In this document: in pieces, positions 41,679-50,667 of the stretch
How positions within the stretch are numbered: the stretch's first letter is position 1
How the letters are laid out: every line of letters starts with the position of its first letter
Assembly: GCA_963734435.1 (NCBI GenBank)
Contig: CAVTHA010000010.1
Span: 248,001-312,000 of the forward strand
DNA: 64,000 nt
Origin: Bog-756 sp963734435
Lineage (GTDB): Bacteria > Actinomycetota > Acidimicrobiia > Acidimicrobiales > RAAP-2
Direction: 5' to 3'
Notes under the pieces: model-generated
Told to the model about the DNA's origin: nothing
Databases searched by the model: none
Seen by the model: only the letters and a program-made list of their open reading frames with translations
Translations under genes and position numbers: made by a program

Positions 41679-42422
41679 GTGCCCGAAAACCGATTCGTCG
41701 GCGAGGTCGCCAGAACCTACGACCAACCTGGGACGGGGATGTTCGCTGACGACGTTCTCGAAGCGACCGTCGACTGCCTGGTCGAGTTGGCCGGCGGCGG
41801 AGCGGCGATGGAGTTCGCTATCGGTACTGGCCGGGTCGCTGTCCCTTTGGCTGCCCGGGGCGTTCCGGTCGCCGGGATCGAGTTGTCCGCGGACATGCTG
41901 GCGGTGCTGCGGTCGAAGCCCGAAGCGAGCGATATCACGGCCGTCGAAGGCGACATGGCCGTGACACACGTGGAGGGCGAGTTCTCCCTCGTGTACCTGG
42001 TCTTCAACACGATCACGAACCTGACGTCGCAGGACGAACAAGTCGCGTGCTTCGAAAACGCTGCCCGTCACCTTCGCCCCGGTGGCCGCTTTGTCATCGA
42101 GAACGGCGTGCCCGGTCTTCGTCGGTTACCGCCAGGCAACCCCGGTGTCCCGTTCGCAGTGACGGAGGACTACATCGGCATCGACGACTTCATTGACCGC
42201 ACGCACAAGCAGATCTCCCGGTCTCGGCACTTCTACCGACGTGACGATGGCAACTTCCGCGAATTCACGGCACCGTTCCGATATGTGTGGCCGGCTGAAT
42301 TGGACCTGATGGCTCGGATCGCGGGCATGACGCTGGAACATCGATGGGCGTGGTGGGACCGCTCGCCGTTCACTGGTGAGAGCCTCTCGCATGTCAGCGT
42401 GTGGCGTCTCCCGGAGGCATAG
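41679..42422 (+). CDS. class I SAM-dependent methyltransferase
   Basis: 247 residues if GTG 41679 (VPENRFVGEVARTYDQP) is the start; ATG 41640 is possible. SAM site MEFAIGTGRVAVPLAARGVP, acidic loop GIELSADML, VEGDMA, then LVYLVFNTITNLTSQDEQ and HLRPGGRFVIENGVPGL. The family (Methyltransf_25/11) is widespread as an accessory gene with unknown substrate. Sits between a small ORF and a truncated IS30 element. Confidence 0.88.
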   Translation: MPENRFVGEVARTYDQPGTGMFADDVLEATVDCLVELAGGGAAMEFAIGTGRVAVPLAARGVPVAGIELSADMLAVLRSKPEASDITAVEGDMAVTHVEGEFSLVYLVFNTITNLTSQDEQVACFENAARHLRPGGRFVIENGVPGLRRLPPGNPGVPFAVTEDYIGIDDFIDRTHKQISRSRHFYRRDDGNFREFTAPFRYVWPAELDLMARIAGMTLEHRWAWWDRSPFTGESLSHVSVWRLPEA

Positions 42423-42455
42423 ACGCGGTCGCCGGGCCTTCGGGCCAACCACCCG

Positions 42456-43161
42456 CCACTAATCGGGCACCGCTCTGTCTCTGACCTCGGCCGGGCGTTC
42501 CGAGATCATCACCATGTCGGTGAGTTGCCCCTGGCCGACTGCCTCGTTTCGTATAGGCCTTGGCCCTGCGCATGGCCCGACCCGTCCGCAGGCACGAGTG
42601 CAGCTCCTTCCGGGGTGCACCACGGCTCTGGACGAAGAGCGACTGGTAGATGGTCTCGTGGGACACCTGCATCTCCGGGTCATCGACGTACGTCTCAGCC
42701 AACCACGCCGAGATCTGCTCCGGTGACCACCGAGCCTCGAGCTTCCGTTCGACGGTCTTGCGTAGTCGACGGCACCGGGAGAGCTTGGCCCGCTTCGGTC
42801 GGAGGGCCCGCCGATCAGTACCACGGTCGGCCCGAAGGGCCCGGTACTTTGCCCGGCCTCCGTTGGCGTTCACCTCACGACAGACCGTCGAGGGTGAACG
42901 GTTCAGCCCCTCGGCCATCGCCCTGATCGAGAGGCCAGCGGCTAAGCCTCTGGAAATCTCCTCCCGCTCCTCAAGGGAGAGGCGGAGCTCCGATCGTTGC
43001 CGCGGAGTGGGCCGCGTGCCGCCATGGTCGGTAATGAACTTCCTAAGTGAGACATTCTGCCTGTCCAGATGCTTGGCGATCCGTTTGACGGGAACACCCG
43101 ATTCCCGCATATCCCAGATCGTCTTCCGGTCTTCCTCGGAGAACCGCTTCCACATCTCCAC
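42456..43161 (-). pseudogene. truncated IS30-family transposase
   Basis: From ATG 43161 (MEMWKRFSEEDRKTIWDMRE): N-terminal helix-turn-helix regions SGVPVKRIAKHLDRQN and the IS30 block LSLEEREEISRGLAAGLSIR, AEGLNRSPSTVCREVNANGG, ARWSPEQISAWL, VSHETIYQSLF. After a shift near 42530 the reading continues as TDMVMISERPAEVRDRAVP and then stops where the family continues into the DDE domain (GHWEGDL...). The catalytic half is absent, so the element is dead. A possible left inverted repeat (GGTCAACGCAACA on the minus strand) lies near 43205-43217. Confidence 0.85.
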
Positions 43162-43363
43162 ACCTCCCGATCGACGAACTCAATGTTCGCCAATCAAGCA
43201 GGTGTTGCGTTGACCGGTTGAGGACGCAGCACGAGGGGGCACCTCCAGTTCTGTCCGTCGAATATTTTGGAGGCACGCCGAGGGCCCGGGAATGCCAGTC
43301 CGCAAGAGAATCGCTGGACGGACGGCGGTTGGCCGGGCCAACGCAACCGGCGATGATGGAGAC

Positions 43364-43837
43364 ATGCGGCTTAGTGAGGAGATGCAGCGGCTCGTTCGTG
43401 AGCAAGGTCTCGGCTTCGTGGCCACCGTGCGCCCCGACGGCACACCGGCGCTCTCGCCGAAGGGCACGACCAGCGTCTGGGGCGAGCAACAGCTCGTGTT
43501 CCTGCATCTGCACTCCCCGGGCACCGTCGCCAACCTGGCACATAACCCCAACGTCGAGGTCAATGTCGTCGATCCCATCCGCCGCAAGGGGTACCGCTTT
43601 GCCGGCCGCGGCCGCATCCTGAACGCCGGCGAGGAGTACGAACGGATCCTGGCGTGGTTCGTCAGCGATCGCGGAACCAACGTAGATCGCGTGCAGGGAG
43701 TGGTACTTATCGACGTGACCGCCGCTCAACCGCTCGTGTCTCCGATCTACGACACCGGCGTCAGTGAGGAGGAAGTCATTACCCGTTTCCGGCAGCGCCA
43801 CCTCGGCACCACCAGTACTGACCCGACGACGAGATGA
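43364..43837 (+). CDS. pyridoxamine 5'-phosphate oxidase-like flavin-binding protein
   Basis: 157 residues from ATG 43364 (GGAGAC upstream). The FMN-binding split-barrel opens VREQGLGFVATVRPDGTPAL, then SPKGTTSVWGEQQLVFLHL, NLAHNPNVEVNVVDPIRRKG and RFAGRGRIL. Members reduce or oxidise small substrates with FMN or F420. It is bracketed by IS30 and IS3 transposase remnants and its 3' end overlaps the IS3 remnant, pointing to arrival by transposition. Confidence 0.88.
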   Translation: MRLSEEMQRLVREQGLGFVATVRPDGTPALSPKGTTSVWGEQQLVFLHLHSPGTVANLAHNPNVEVNVVDPIRRKGYRFAGRGRILNAGEEYERILAWFVSDRGTNVDRVQGVVLIDVTAAQPLVSPIYDTGVSEEEVITRFRQRHLGTTSTDPTTR

Positions 43838-44117
43838 CCGGCCCCTTGCGAAGCGCCCGGGCGCGCCCTGGGGCACAGCTCGTCTCCTCCCCGCCGCGGT
43901 CCTTGAGCTTCTTGCGCTCGTCGGTGCTGAGACCAGGACGGACACCGCCGTCGACCTGAGCTCGGCGAACCCAACTGCGAAGCGTCTCGGCGGTGCAACC
44001 GAACTTCTGGGCGATCGATGTCATCGCCGCCCATTCACTGGGATAGTCGCCCCGGTGGTCGAACACCATCTTGACGGCCCGCTCACGCACGGGCGAATAC
44101 CTGCTGGTCCTTGGCAT
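43779..44117 (-). pseudogene. IS3-family transposase OrfA remnant
   Basis: From ATG 44117 (MPRTSRYSPVRERAVKMVFD): typical IS3 OrfA helix-turn-helix with DYPSEWAAMTSIAQKFGCTA and ETLRSWVRRAQVDGGVRPGL. Similarity to the family ends near TDERKKLKD (about 43895), where the OrfA leucine zipper and OrfB should follow; the remaining codons are unrelated and read antisense into the flavin-protein gene. No OrfB is present. Confidence 0.82.
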
Positions 44118-44215
44118 TGCTCCATCCTCTCAAGGGAAGGGGCCTCCAAGGATTCCCGGGCCGATTCACTGCGGCAACGATGAGTAGTCGGCGGCGCTTC
44201 TCTTGACCTCTGACT

Positions 44216-45121
44216 TCAGGTGTGAGCCGGCTGGTGTCGTTCCTGCCATACGGCACCGATCACTGCACCCAAGATGATCACAGCACCCATCGCGATGAAC
44301 CACGAGACAAGGGTGAAGATCACTCCGACTGGCCCGTACAAGTGACTGTCGGAGACCAGGGTTGAGGAAAAGTAGAACGACGCGAAGGCACCGAGACCCA
44401 CCCAAAAAACCCCCGTTACGAGGGCAGCGGGAAATAGTCGTCGCCAGGGCTCTCTACCCACCAGCAGGAAGTGGAGACCCCACCAGAAGAACGCGGTCAC
44501 GATCACCAAGTTGCCCAGTCCTAAGAAAACTCGGCCAACCGGCAGATCCCGAAGTGGGCGACTGATCACTGCATCGACAACGACCTCTGCTGCGGCCGCC
44601 ACCGCCCAGACGAGGCACCGGAGAACATTCGACCATCCCCGAACGTCAGGCTGATTGAAGATCCGCACGTAGAGCCTCTGCACCGATCGCGCAACCGCGA
44701 TCGTTCCGGCTAAGGAAAGAGCCAGGCTTACGATGATGCCAAAGGTGAAGGTCGGATGGGAGTTCCTAAAGAGAGTGTCGACGAGATGGGCCCCTTCTCG
44801 ATTCAGTCCCAGACGTGTGGCGATGTTGTCGTCCACCCGGCTGTTCGCAAACGCGCCAAGGAGGATGATCAGGGGAAGGACAGTCAGAAGGAACGAAGCG
44901 CCAAACAGGATGATCTGGCCTCCGAACTCCGCAGCGCCAAGACCCTTGACGACCGCCTGTGTGAAGGACCTGTCATAGCGACCTCGAACTCTTGCAGCAA
45001 GGCTCCGGCGCGTCTCAAGAAGTCTGGATTTGCCGTTCGGGCTGTGGAGATCGGACACCGATTCAGATTCTGCCAGTGCGAGGAGCGATTCTTGGAGATT
45101 CCTGACCGGGAGGAATTCCAT
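44216..45121 (-). CDS. YihY/virulence factor BrkB family membrane protein
   Basis: 301 residues from ATG 45121 (MEFLPVRNLQESLLALAESE) behind AAGGCGGG; the frame is open upstream to TTG 45235. Six hydrophobic helices, with the family blocks GGQIILFGASFLLTVLPLII, SLALSLAGTIAVARSVQRLY, PWRRLFPAALVTGVFWVGLG and SDSHLYGPVGVIFTLVSWFI. The family is of unknown function (formerly called RNase BN). Base composition is lower in GC than the core genome here. Confidence 0.88.
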   Translation of the reverse strand: MEFLPVRNLQESLLALAESESVSDLHSPNGKSRLLETRRSLAARVRGRYDRSFTQAVVKGLGAAEFGGQIILFGASFLLTVLPLIILLGAFANSRVDDNIATRLGLNREGAHLVDTLFRNSHPTFTFGIIVSLALSLAGTIAVARSVQRLYVRIFNQPDVRGWSNVLRCLVWAVAAAAEVVVDAVISRPLRDLPVGRVFLGLGNLVIVTAFFWWGLHFLLVGREPWRRLFPAALVTGVFWVGLGAFASFYFSSTLVSDSHLYGPVGVIFTLVSWFIAMGAVIILGAVIGAVWQERHQPAHT

Positions 45122-45343
45122 CCCGCCTTGATCGACGTACGAATCGGATTCCCGCGATGTGGTGATCGGGGTCGGCACTGCAGCTGCGTCGACCTCCGAG
45201 TCGGATGACTGGGTACGACAGCTCACTATCCCCAACGTGCCGGTGGGGGCCGGGCATAACCGTTTGGGGGCGCCGACGAAGATGGAGACCGGTGCGACGC
45301 CAGGAGGGCTCCCAAGAGGTGCCGGTCAATCACGCACAGGGGG

Positions 45344-46108
45344 CTAACTCGCGGCCTCTGGGTCAAGAGCTTCGGTAGGTTCGGGAGCATCCTTCGGGTA
45401 AATGACCCAATGGATAATCGCGGCCACCGCCCCGCCGATGGCTGGGGCAACGATGAACAGCCACACCTGACTCAGGGCCGTTCCGCCCACCACGAGGGCG
45501 GGGCCGAGGCTCCGAGCCGGGTTGACCGATGTGCCGGTGAGGGGGATGCCAATGAGGTGAACAAAGGTCAGCGTAAGGCCGATCACCAGTCCGGCTAAAG
45601 CGGCGTTGGCGATATGTGAAGTCACGCCAAGGATTACGAATACGAAGATGGCCGTGAGGATTACCTCGACCAAGAACGCACCGCCGACGCTGATGTGAAC
45701 GTCCGATGCCTTGCCGTAGCCGTCAGCGCCGAGGCCGGTAATCGTTCGCTTGTAGAAGGGAGAGCTGCTGAATACCCCCCAAAGCAGTAGGGCACCCAAG
45801 ATGCCCCCGATGAACTGAGCGACCATATAGAGCACGCCCTCGACGGGCTTGATGCGTCGAGCGAGTAGCGCACCGATCGTCACGGCCGGGTTGACGTGGC
45901 ATCCCGAGATGGGTCCCAGGACGTAGACAAGGGCCAACAGCACGAGGCCGAATGCCAGGGCCGTGGCGACGATGCCCGCTGACAGGTTGTGAACAAGGGT
46001 GAACCCGGCAAAGTTGAATCCCTTGCCAAAGGACAGGGTAGCGACTCCACAAGCAATGAAGACGAGGATCAGGGTTCCTAGTAGTTCAGCCGCAAGCTTT
46101 CGTAGCAT
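45344..46108 (-). CDS. aqpZ: aquaporin (MIP family channel)
   Basis: 254 residues from ATG 46108 (MLRKLAAELLGTLILVFIAC), AAAGG eight bases upstream. Both pore boxes are intact: SGCHVNPAVTIGALL and GTSVNPARSLGPALV. Six helices in two symmetric halves. Candidate ar/R-filter arginine is in NPARS; a water rather than glycerol channel is likely but not certain. A longer in-frame extension to 46231 is improbable. Unlike E. coli AqpZ, there is a roughly 20-residue insertion (FYKRTITGLGADGYGKASDV) in the loop between halves. Confidence 0.92.
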   Translation of the reverse strand: MLRKLAAELLGTLILVFIACGVATLSFGKGFNFAGFTLVHNLSAGIVATALAFGLVLLALVYVLGPISGCHVNPAVTIGALLARRIKPVEGVLYMVAQFIGGILGALLLWGVFSSSPFYKRTITGLGADGYGKASDVHISVGGAFLVEVILTAIFVFVILGVTSHIANAALAGLVIGLTLTFVHLIGIPLTGTSVNPARSLGPALVVGGTALSQVWLFIVAPAIGGAVAAIIHWVIYPKDAPEPTEALDPEAAS

Positions 46109-46500
46109 TCGAGCAACCTTTCGTTCGTTCCATCGAACCCGAATCGGGTGGACGAAATCCAGGTTGAAAGTTACTTCGAAATTACAAAGCAAGGCCGATA
46201 CCCGTCTGACGGTCTCGATGGCATGCAACATCGACCGTGCAGCAATGCGCCGCCCGTGCCGCAGTGGTTACCGACCAACTCGCGATAGGCGACGCGTATT
46301 GACCAGTCCGGTCGGGGATAGCTCAGTGTCCAACCCAACTGTTCCGGGATACCCAGACCCCCTCGATATCGTCACTTTTAGTGCGTCGCCGGGGATCGGT
46401 TTGACTGGTCGACTCGGGCTTGCGTCTCGGCCTGAGAGCGAGTGTTAACTCCACTTTGGCCACTTCGGCACCTTGGCTATCAGTCACGGACACCGGCACG
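46109..46500. other. gene-poor region upstream of aquaporin
   Basis: About 390 bases with no convincing gene. A 62-codon minus-strand frame (46323-46511) contains PVSVTDSQGAEVAKVELTLA, which looks protein-like but is unrecognised and could be the tail of a degraded gene. Confidence 0.4.
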
Positions 46501-46686
46501 TCAAGCTCCACTGCCGCACGCGGTGCTGTGCGGTGTTGAGGTCGTCGAAGTGCATCTCGGCCCGCTGGTCGGTGGTGAAGACCGATGGCGGTAGATCATG
46601 GTGAGGATGGAACGATCCCGTTCGGTCAGACGATGGGCCACCGCCCTAACCATCTGGCCCTCGACCTTTGGTCGAGAACCAGTCAT
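46500..46686 (-). pseudogene. replication-relaxation family protein remnant
   Basis: From ATG 46686 (MTGSRPKVEGQMVRAVAHRL): LTERDRSILTMIYRHR, then after a one-base shift near 46592 VFTTDQRAEMHFDDLNTAQH and RVRQ. This is the winged-helix start of the replication-relaxation family found on actinobacterial integrative elements and plasmids. The remaining two thirds are gone. Confidence 0.6.
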
Positions 46687-46954
46687 ACCCACCACCAACA
46701 TGAGTCGGGGTTCGTGACTGGCGGGGTGGGACCGGCCCCACGCTGGGAGAACTCGTCTCACGGTCGCCGTTTGAGTAGGAGAGTGACCGCATCACCCCGG
46801 GCCACGAGCGCCGTAGGTCGGGCGCCGCCTGAAGGACGGCGTGTCGGCCGGGTGTCCCCGACCGTACGAAATTCTCGATGCTGATGGGCCCCGAAGCTCG
46901 CCTGGATTTCCTTGGGCCTAGATTTCTTGTGTCGTGCAGCGAGAAGGGAGCCCG

Positions 46955-48232
46955 ATGGCCGTCGTCGAATCAGCATGGGATCGCTACCCGGACTACCGCA
47001 TCGACCTGGTCGCGGTACGGGGCACCGCTCGGGTGTGGCACGGGGAGCTCTTGCTGGCCGAGAGTACCGAAGCGCTGCGGCTGATCGAGACAGACCACGT
47101 CGAGCGGCTGTACCTGCCCGAGGCCGACGTCCGGTTGGACCTCCTCGAGAGCAACGACCATCACACCGTCTGTCCGTTCAAGGGCGAGGCCGACTACTGG
47201 TCGCCAAGGCCGGGCGAACCTCCGCACACCAACCTGTTCTGGACCTATCGGAGCCCGTTCCCTGAGGTCGTCGGCATCAAGGGCTACCTCGGCGTCTACC
47301 ACGAGAACGCTCAGGTCGAGATCGAAACGCGTTGGGACAGCGACAGGACTACGTCGACCGTGCCATTTCCGGCCTGGGGTGACCAGGACGACCTCCTCCA
47401 TCTGATCGACGCCAAGCCGAGCGAACCGGGTCTGTTCGTAGCGCCGGACTACCACGAGCGAAGCCGCAACGTCGTGGAGGGAGGCCAGCTCTTGGCGCAG
47501 GCCTTGGTGGCTGCGGCCAAGACGGTCCCCGAGCAGCGGCTGGCCTCGGCGTACATCACGTTTCCCAAGGCCGCCACCTTCGATGAGCCGGTCGAGCTTT
47601 CGGTGGAGCCGCTTCGATCGGGGCGGACCTTCTCCACGGTGTCGGTGCGGGGAGAGCAGGGCGGCACGCTGGTCAGCCCGTCGCTGGTACTGATGGGGGC
47701 GGACTCCGAGGATGTGATGCAGCACGCGGTGTCCATGCCGGAGGTCGCCGGGCCCGAGGACTCAGAGCCCCACGAGATGAGGGTGATCGGCAGGGCGGTG
47801 CGGGTCGTCGGCGGCGCGTACTCACCCGACCCGGACCGGACGGGTCCTCCCGAGCTGTATGCGTGGCTTCGCTTCCGAGACGACCCCACAGAGCTCTACC
47901 TGCGCCAGGCGTTGCTTGCCCAGGCCACCACCCACTGGACGATCGCCGCCGCAATGCGCCCGCATCCGGGGATCGGCGAGGCCGATGCCCACGTGACGCT
48001 CTCGACCGCCCCCATGTCGGTCGCGGTCTCCTTCCACGACGACGCACGGCTGGACCAGTGGTTCCTGTACGCCAACCGTGCGACGTGGTCGGGTCGAGGG
48101 CTCTGCCATGGAGAGGGGCAGGTCTTCAGCCACGAGGGACGGCTGCTCGCGTCGTACTCGGTGGACGCCATGGTCCGCCGGGCCACTTGGGACGGCGACA
48201 CCGCTGGGAACATACCGACGACGGCAATCTGA
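46955..48232 (+). CDS. DUF427 domain fused to TesB-type acyl-CoA thioesterase
   Basis: 425 residues from ATG 46955 (GAAGGGAG upstream). Residues about 1-140 are a DUF427-type beta domain: ARVWHGELLLAESTEALRLI, VERLYLPEADVRLDLL, HHTVCPFKGEADYWS. Residues about 160-420 form a double hotdog like acyl-CoA thioesterase II: SRNVVEGGQLLAQALVAAAK, PVELSVEPLRSGRTFSTVSV, then YLRQALLAQATTHWTIAAAM and LDQWFLYANRATWSGRGLCH. The TesB-type half would hydrolyse acyl-CoA. I know the domains separately and in some actinobacteria together. Confidence 0.85.
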   Translation: MAVVESAWDRYPDYRIDLVAVRGTARVWHGELLLAESTEALRLIETDHVERLYLPEADVRLDLLESNDHHTVCPFKGEADYWSPRPGEPPHTNLFWTYRSPFPEVVGIKGYLGVYHENAQVEIETRWDSDRTTSTVPFPAWGDQDDLLHLIDAKPSEPGLFVAPDYHERSRNVVEGGQLLAQALVAAAKTVPEQRLASAYITFPKAATFDEPVELSVEPLRSGRTFSTVSVRGEQGGTLVSPSLVLMGADSEDVMQHAVSMPEVAGPEDSEPHEMRVIGRAVRVVGGAYSPDPDRTGPPELYAWLRFRDDPTELYLRQALLAQATTHWTIAAAMRPHPGIGEADAHVTLSTAPMSVAVSFHDDARLDQWFLYANRATWSGRGLCHGEGQVFSHEGRLLASYSVDAMVRRATWDGDTAGNIPTTAI

Positions 48233-48277
48233 GATGGCTGCCGGTCTCCTCGGCGGAGAGATGAGCTGACGACAGCC

Positions 48278-48532
48278 CTACCCGCTCTTCAGGCCATGGG
48301 CTCGAGCGCGATGGTGCCGTAGGTACCCGGCCCCGGCCTCGGACACCGAAACGAATCGGCCCTGCCCCGGCACGTGATGACGCTCGATGAAGCCTCGGGC
48401 GTTGGCGTCTTCCCACACGGGCAAGCGCGGACACGATGTCCGCCACGCGTCAATCACCTCGACATAGGGGCGCGGGCCGGAACCCAGCCACTCGAGGAGA
48501 TCGAGTACCAGGTCATCGAGGCTGTCGTCCAT
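48278..48532 (-). CDS. small conserved hypothetical protein, winged-helix-like
   Basis: 84 residues; ATG 48532 has AGGGAGC six bases upstream, better than upstream starts. Sequence DLVLDLLEWLGSGPRPYVEV, DAWRTSCPRLPVWEDANARG, FVSVSEAGAGYLRHHR reads like a small winged helix. I remember similar short proteins in many bacteria without assigned function. Convergent with the thioesterase fusion. Confidence 0.75.
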   Translation of the reverse strand: MDDSLDDLVLDLLEWLGSGPRPYVEVIDAWRTSCPRLPVWEDANARGFIERHHVPGQGRFVSVSEAGAGYLRHHRARAHGLKSG

Positions 48533-48602
48533 CGGAAGCTCCCTGGGGATCATCGCCGGTCGTTCGAGCGCCTGAGAGTGGGCGGCACGCCGCGTCCCTC
48601 GG

Positions 48603-49373
48603 TCAGGCGCCCTGAGGCGCATCGAGGGCCATGCAGCCCCGAACCGCGGCCTCGGCCGCCAAACGAGCGGCCGTCGCGGTGTCGTTGCTCAGGCGCTCGA
48701 GTTTCGCGGTCAGCTCGGGCTCGCCGGCGATGAGCCGCCGGATCGCAGCTGCATCACCGGAACCGTCCGGATTGGTCAACGCCACGATCCTCGGGTCGAG
48801 CAGGCCGTCGAAATACCGGTCGCCTATGCAGCGGTAGACCGACCAAGGACATCCATGGGCCTCACAGACCTCGGCGACGGCCGATGACTCCATGTCCACC
48901 CCGAGGCAGCCTTCTTCGAAAAAGCGTCGGCTCATCTCGGGGTCGAGGGTGGCCTGTTCAGTGGTCATGAGTTTGCCCGTCAGAGCTGTGTCTCCGGGAG
49001 GCGAGTGGCGGTAGGTGGCGCCACTGGTGCATTCGACAATGGTCTCGGGATTGATCATGGTACCGACCTCGAGGTCAGGATCGAGCCCTCCGCAGATTCC
49101 GGCGACCATGACGTGGTCGACTCGGACATCGCCCGGCGCAGTGTGGTCGAACAGAGCGGTGTGGTCGAACAGAGATGTGGTGGCGGCTCGGGTCAACGGT
49201 GGGCCCATGCCGATATGAATGGCGGTCACGTTCGATTTGCCGACCTGGCCCACCCAGGGGGCGCCAGCACCGTCGCTGGTTGGGTGGAGTCCGAAGGCGG
49301 TCACAATGGCATGCATCTCGAGCGGCATGGGGGCAAGAACGACCACGTGACGGGGGGCAGAGCCATCGGGCAT
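48603..49373 (-). CDS. 5'-methylthioadenosine/S-adenosylhomocysteine nucleosidase-like phosphorylase-fold protein
   Basis: 256 residues from ATG 49373 (MPDGSAPRHVVVLAPMPLEM). PNP/UDP-phosphorylase fold signs: VVVLAPMPLEMHAIVTAFG, GICGGLDPDLEVGTMINPE, and the substrate-binding EEGCLGVDMESSAVAEVCEA. It would cleave the glycosidic bond of a nucleoside such as adenosylhomocysteine or futalosine. A small in-frame duplication (LFDHTALFDHTA, 18 bases at DNA level near 49141-49175) looks recent. Confidence 0.8.
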   Translation of the reverse strand: MPDGSAPRHVVVLAPMPLEMHAIVTAFGLHPTSDGAGAPWVGQVGKSNVTAIHIGMGPPLTRAATTSLFDHTALFDHTAPGDVRVDHVMVAGICGGLDPDLEVGTMINPETIVECTSGATYRHSPPGDTALTGKLMTTEQATLDPEMSRRFFEEGCLGVDMESSAVAEVCEAHGCPWSVYRCIGDRYFDGLLDPRIVALTNPDGSGDAAAIRRLIAGEPELTAKLERLSNDTATAARLAAEAAVRGCMALDAPQGA

Positions 49374-49431
49374 GGTCACAGCTTGCCCGCCGCCGGCACG
49401 TTGCACCACAGGTTGCTCACAGCCAGCGGGA

Positions 49432-50559
49432 TCAGGGCGCCGAGGAGGGCACGAGGAATTGCCGGATGGCGTTCCCTATCCCCTGCGCCATTACCGCCTG
49501 GTCGGCGGAGTTGGTAGCGATCGACGCTTCGAAGGGATCGGTCAGGTACAGCGGCTCGATGACCGCGCCCGGCATCGCGCTCGGGCTCGAGAAGAACCCG
49601 GCTGCCGGTGGGCCGATGAGCAGGAGATGATCGTAGGCGCCAGCCTCTGCCGCCAGGCCGCCGGCTGAGGGATCGCCGACCGAGGAACCGAAGCCCGTGT
49701 CAGGGACCGCTCCGTCATCCGGGATCTGCCAACCGTCGTCGTTCATGGCGGTAAGGACAGTGGTCTGTAACGACCTGGCCAACGCGGCGTTGGACTGAGC
49801 AAAGGATCGGGCCGCGTCGTAGACCGTCACGCTGCCGGCAGTCTGCGAGCTTCCGCTCGCATCCATGTAGATCCCGACCAGCACGTCGGCCCTGGCCAGG
49901 TTGGCGCACGTGTCCCTGGCCACCACGTCGTCGTGCGCTCCCTGAAGCGAGAGCACACCACCGGACTTGTCGACCGGGACCAGATGGGCAACCGTCGTAT
50001 CTTCGGTCCGCGAGACCACCACCCGGAATCCGCGCGCTCGCAGCAGTGACATCGTGTGCAGCTCGATGGCAAGATTGACGGTCGACTCATCGACCTGCTG
50101 CCCCGACAGGGTGGTCCCGACCGCACCCGGATCGATCCCGCCATGGCCAGCGTCCAGGAACACCGTCTTGTGGTTGTCTCCCACGGTGGGCGGGTAGGCC
50201 ACGCACGCCCCGGATGCGAACGCTCCACTGTCCAGAGAAGAGGCGCCGCTCGAGGCGGAGCCGAGGTGGGTCACGGAGGTGGCCCACCGGTGTACCTGCG
50301 CCAGCAAACCACTCAGCACCAGGCCCACAACGACCACCCCGAGGAGCAGGACGGCCAGAACCACCGCCCGTCGTCGGCCCCGGGCCGGGCCGGTCGTGTT
50401 CCGGCGGGTCAACGATGCGTGCGTCCTGCCTGACACTCCGAACCGTTCCGCCGAGCGCCGCGGCCGGAGGACCAACGGGCGAACAACCGGCGTCCCCCCT
50501 GGTCGGACCGCCCCAAACCGTCGGTTGCTGGTATCACCGAGATCCACAGTACCGACCAT
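49432..50559 (-). CDS. membrane-anchored N-acetylmuramoyl-L-alanine amidase (Amidase_3)
   Basis: 375 residues from ATG 50559 (MVGTVDLGDTSNRRFG). A basic N-terminus precedes one membrane helix (VVLAVLLLGVVVVGLVLSGL). The zinc amidase domain starts TVFLDAGHGGIDPGAVG (first zinc His), then ESTVNLAIELHTMSLLRARG (Glu and helix), VVVSRTED, and VLVGIYMDAS where SIHAD-type zinc His is expected but absent; the family's second histidine appears replaced, so catalysis is uncertain. C-terminus rich in loops. Would cut the stem peptide from peptidoglycan. Divergent from the maleylpyruvate isomerase-like gene. Confidence 0.8.
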   Translation of the reverse strand: MVGTVDLGDTSNRRFGAVRPGGTPVVRPLVLRPRRSAERFGVSGRTHASLTRRNTTGPARGRRRAVVLAVLLLGVVVVGLVLSGLLAQVHRWATSVTHLGSASSGASSLDSGAFASGACVAYPPTVGDNHKTVFLDAGHGGIDPGAVGTTLSGQQVDESTVNLAIELHTMSLLRARGFRVVVSRTEDTTVAHLVPVDKSGGVLSLQGAHDDVVARDTCANLARADVLVGIYMDASGSSQTAGSVTVYDAARSFAQSNAALARSLQTTVLTAMNDDGWQIPDDGAVPDTGFGSSVGDPSAGGLAAEAGAYDHLLLIGPPAAGFFSSPSAMPGAVIEPLYLTDPFEASIATNSADQAVMAQGIGNAIRQFLVPSSAP

Positions 50560-50667
50560 GTGGTCCCCAGATGCGTCGCCATCGCCCTCACAGGTGGTTA
50601 CCACCGGGCTGATGATTCGCTCACAGCTCATCCAAGGGCACGGGAGCCCGCCAGCTAGGCTCGCTCC

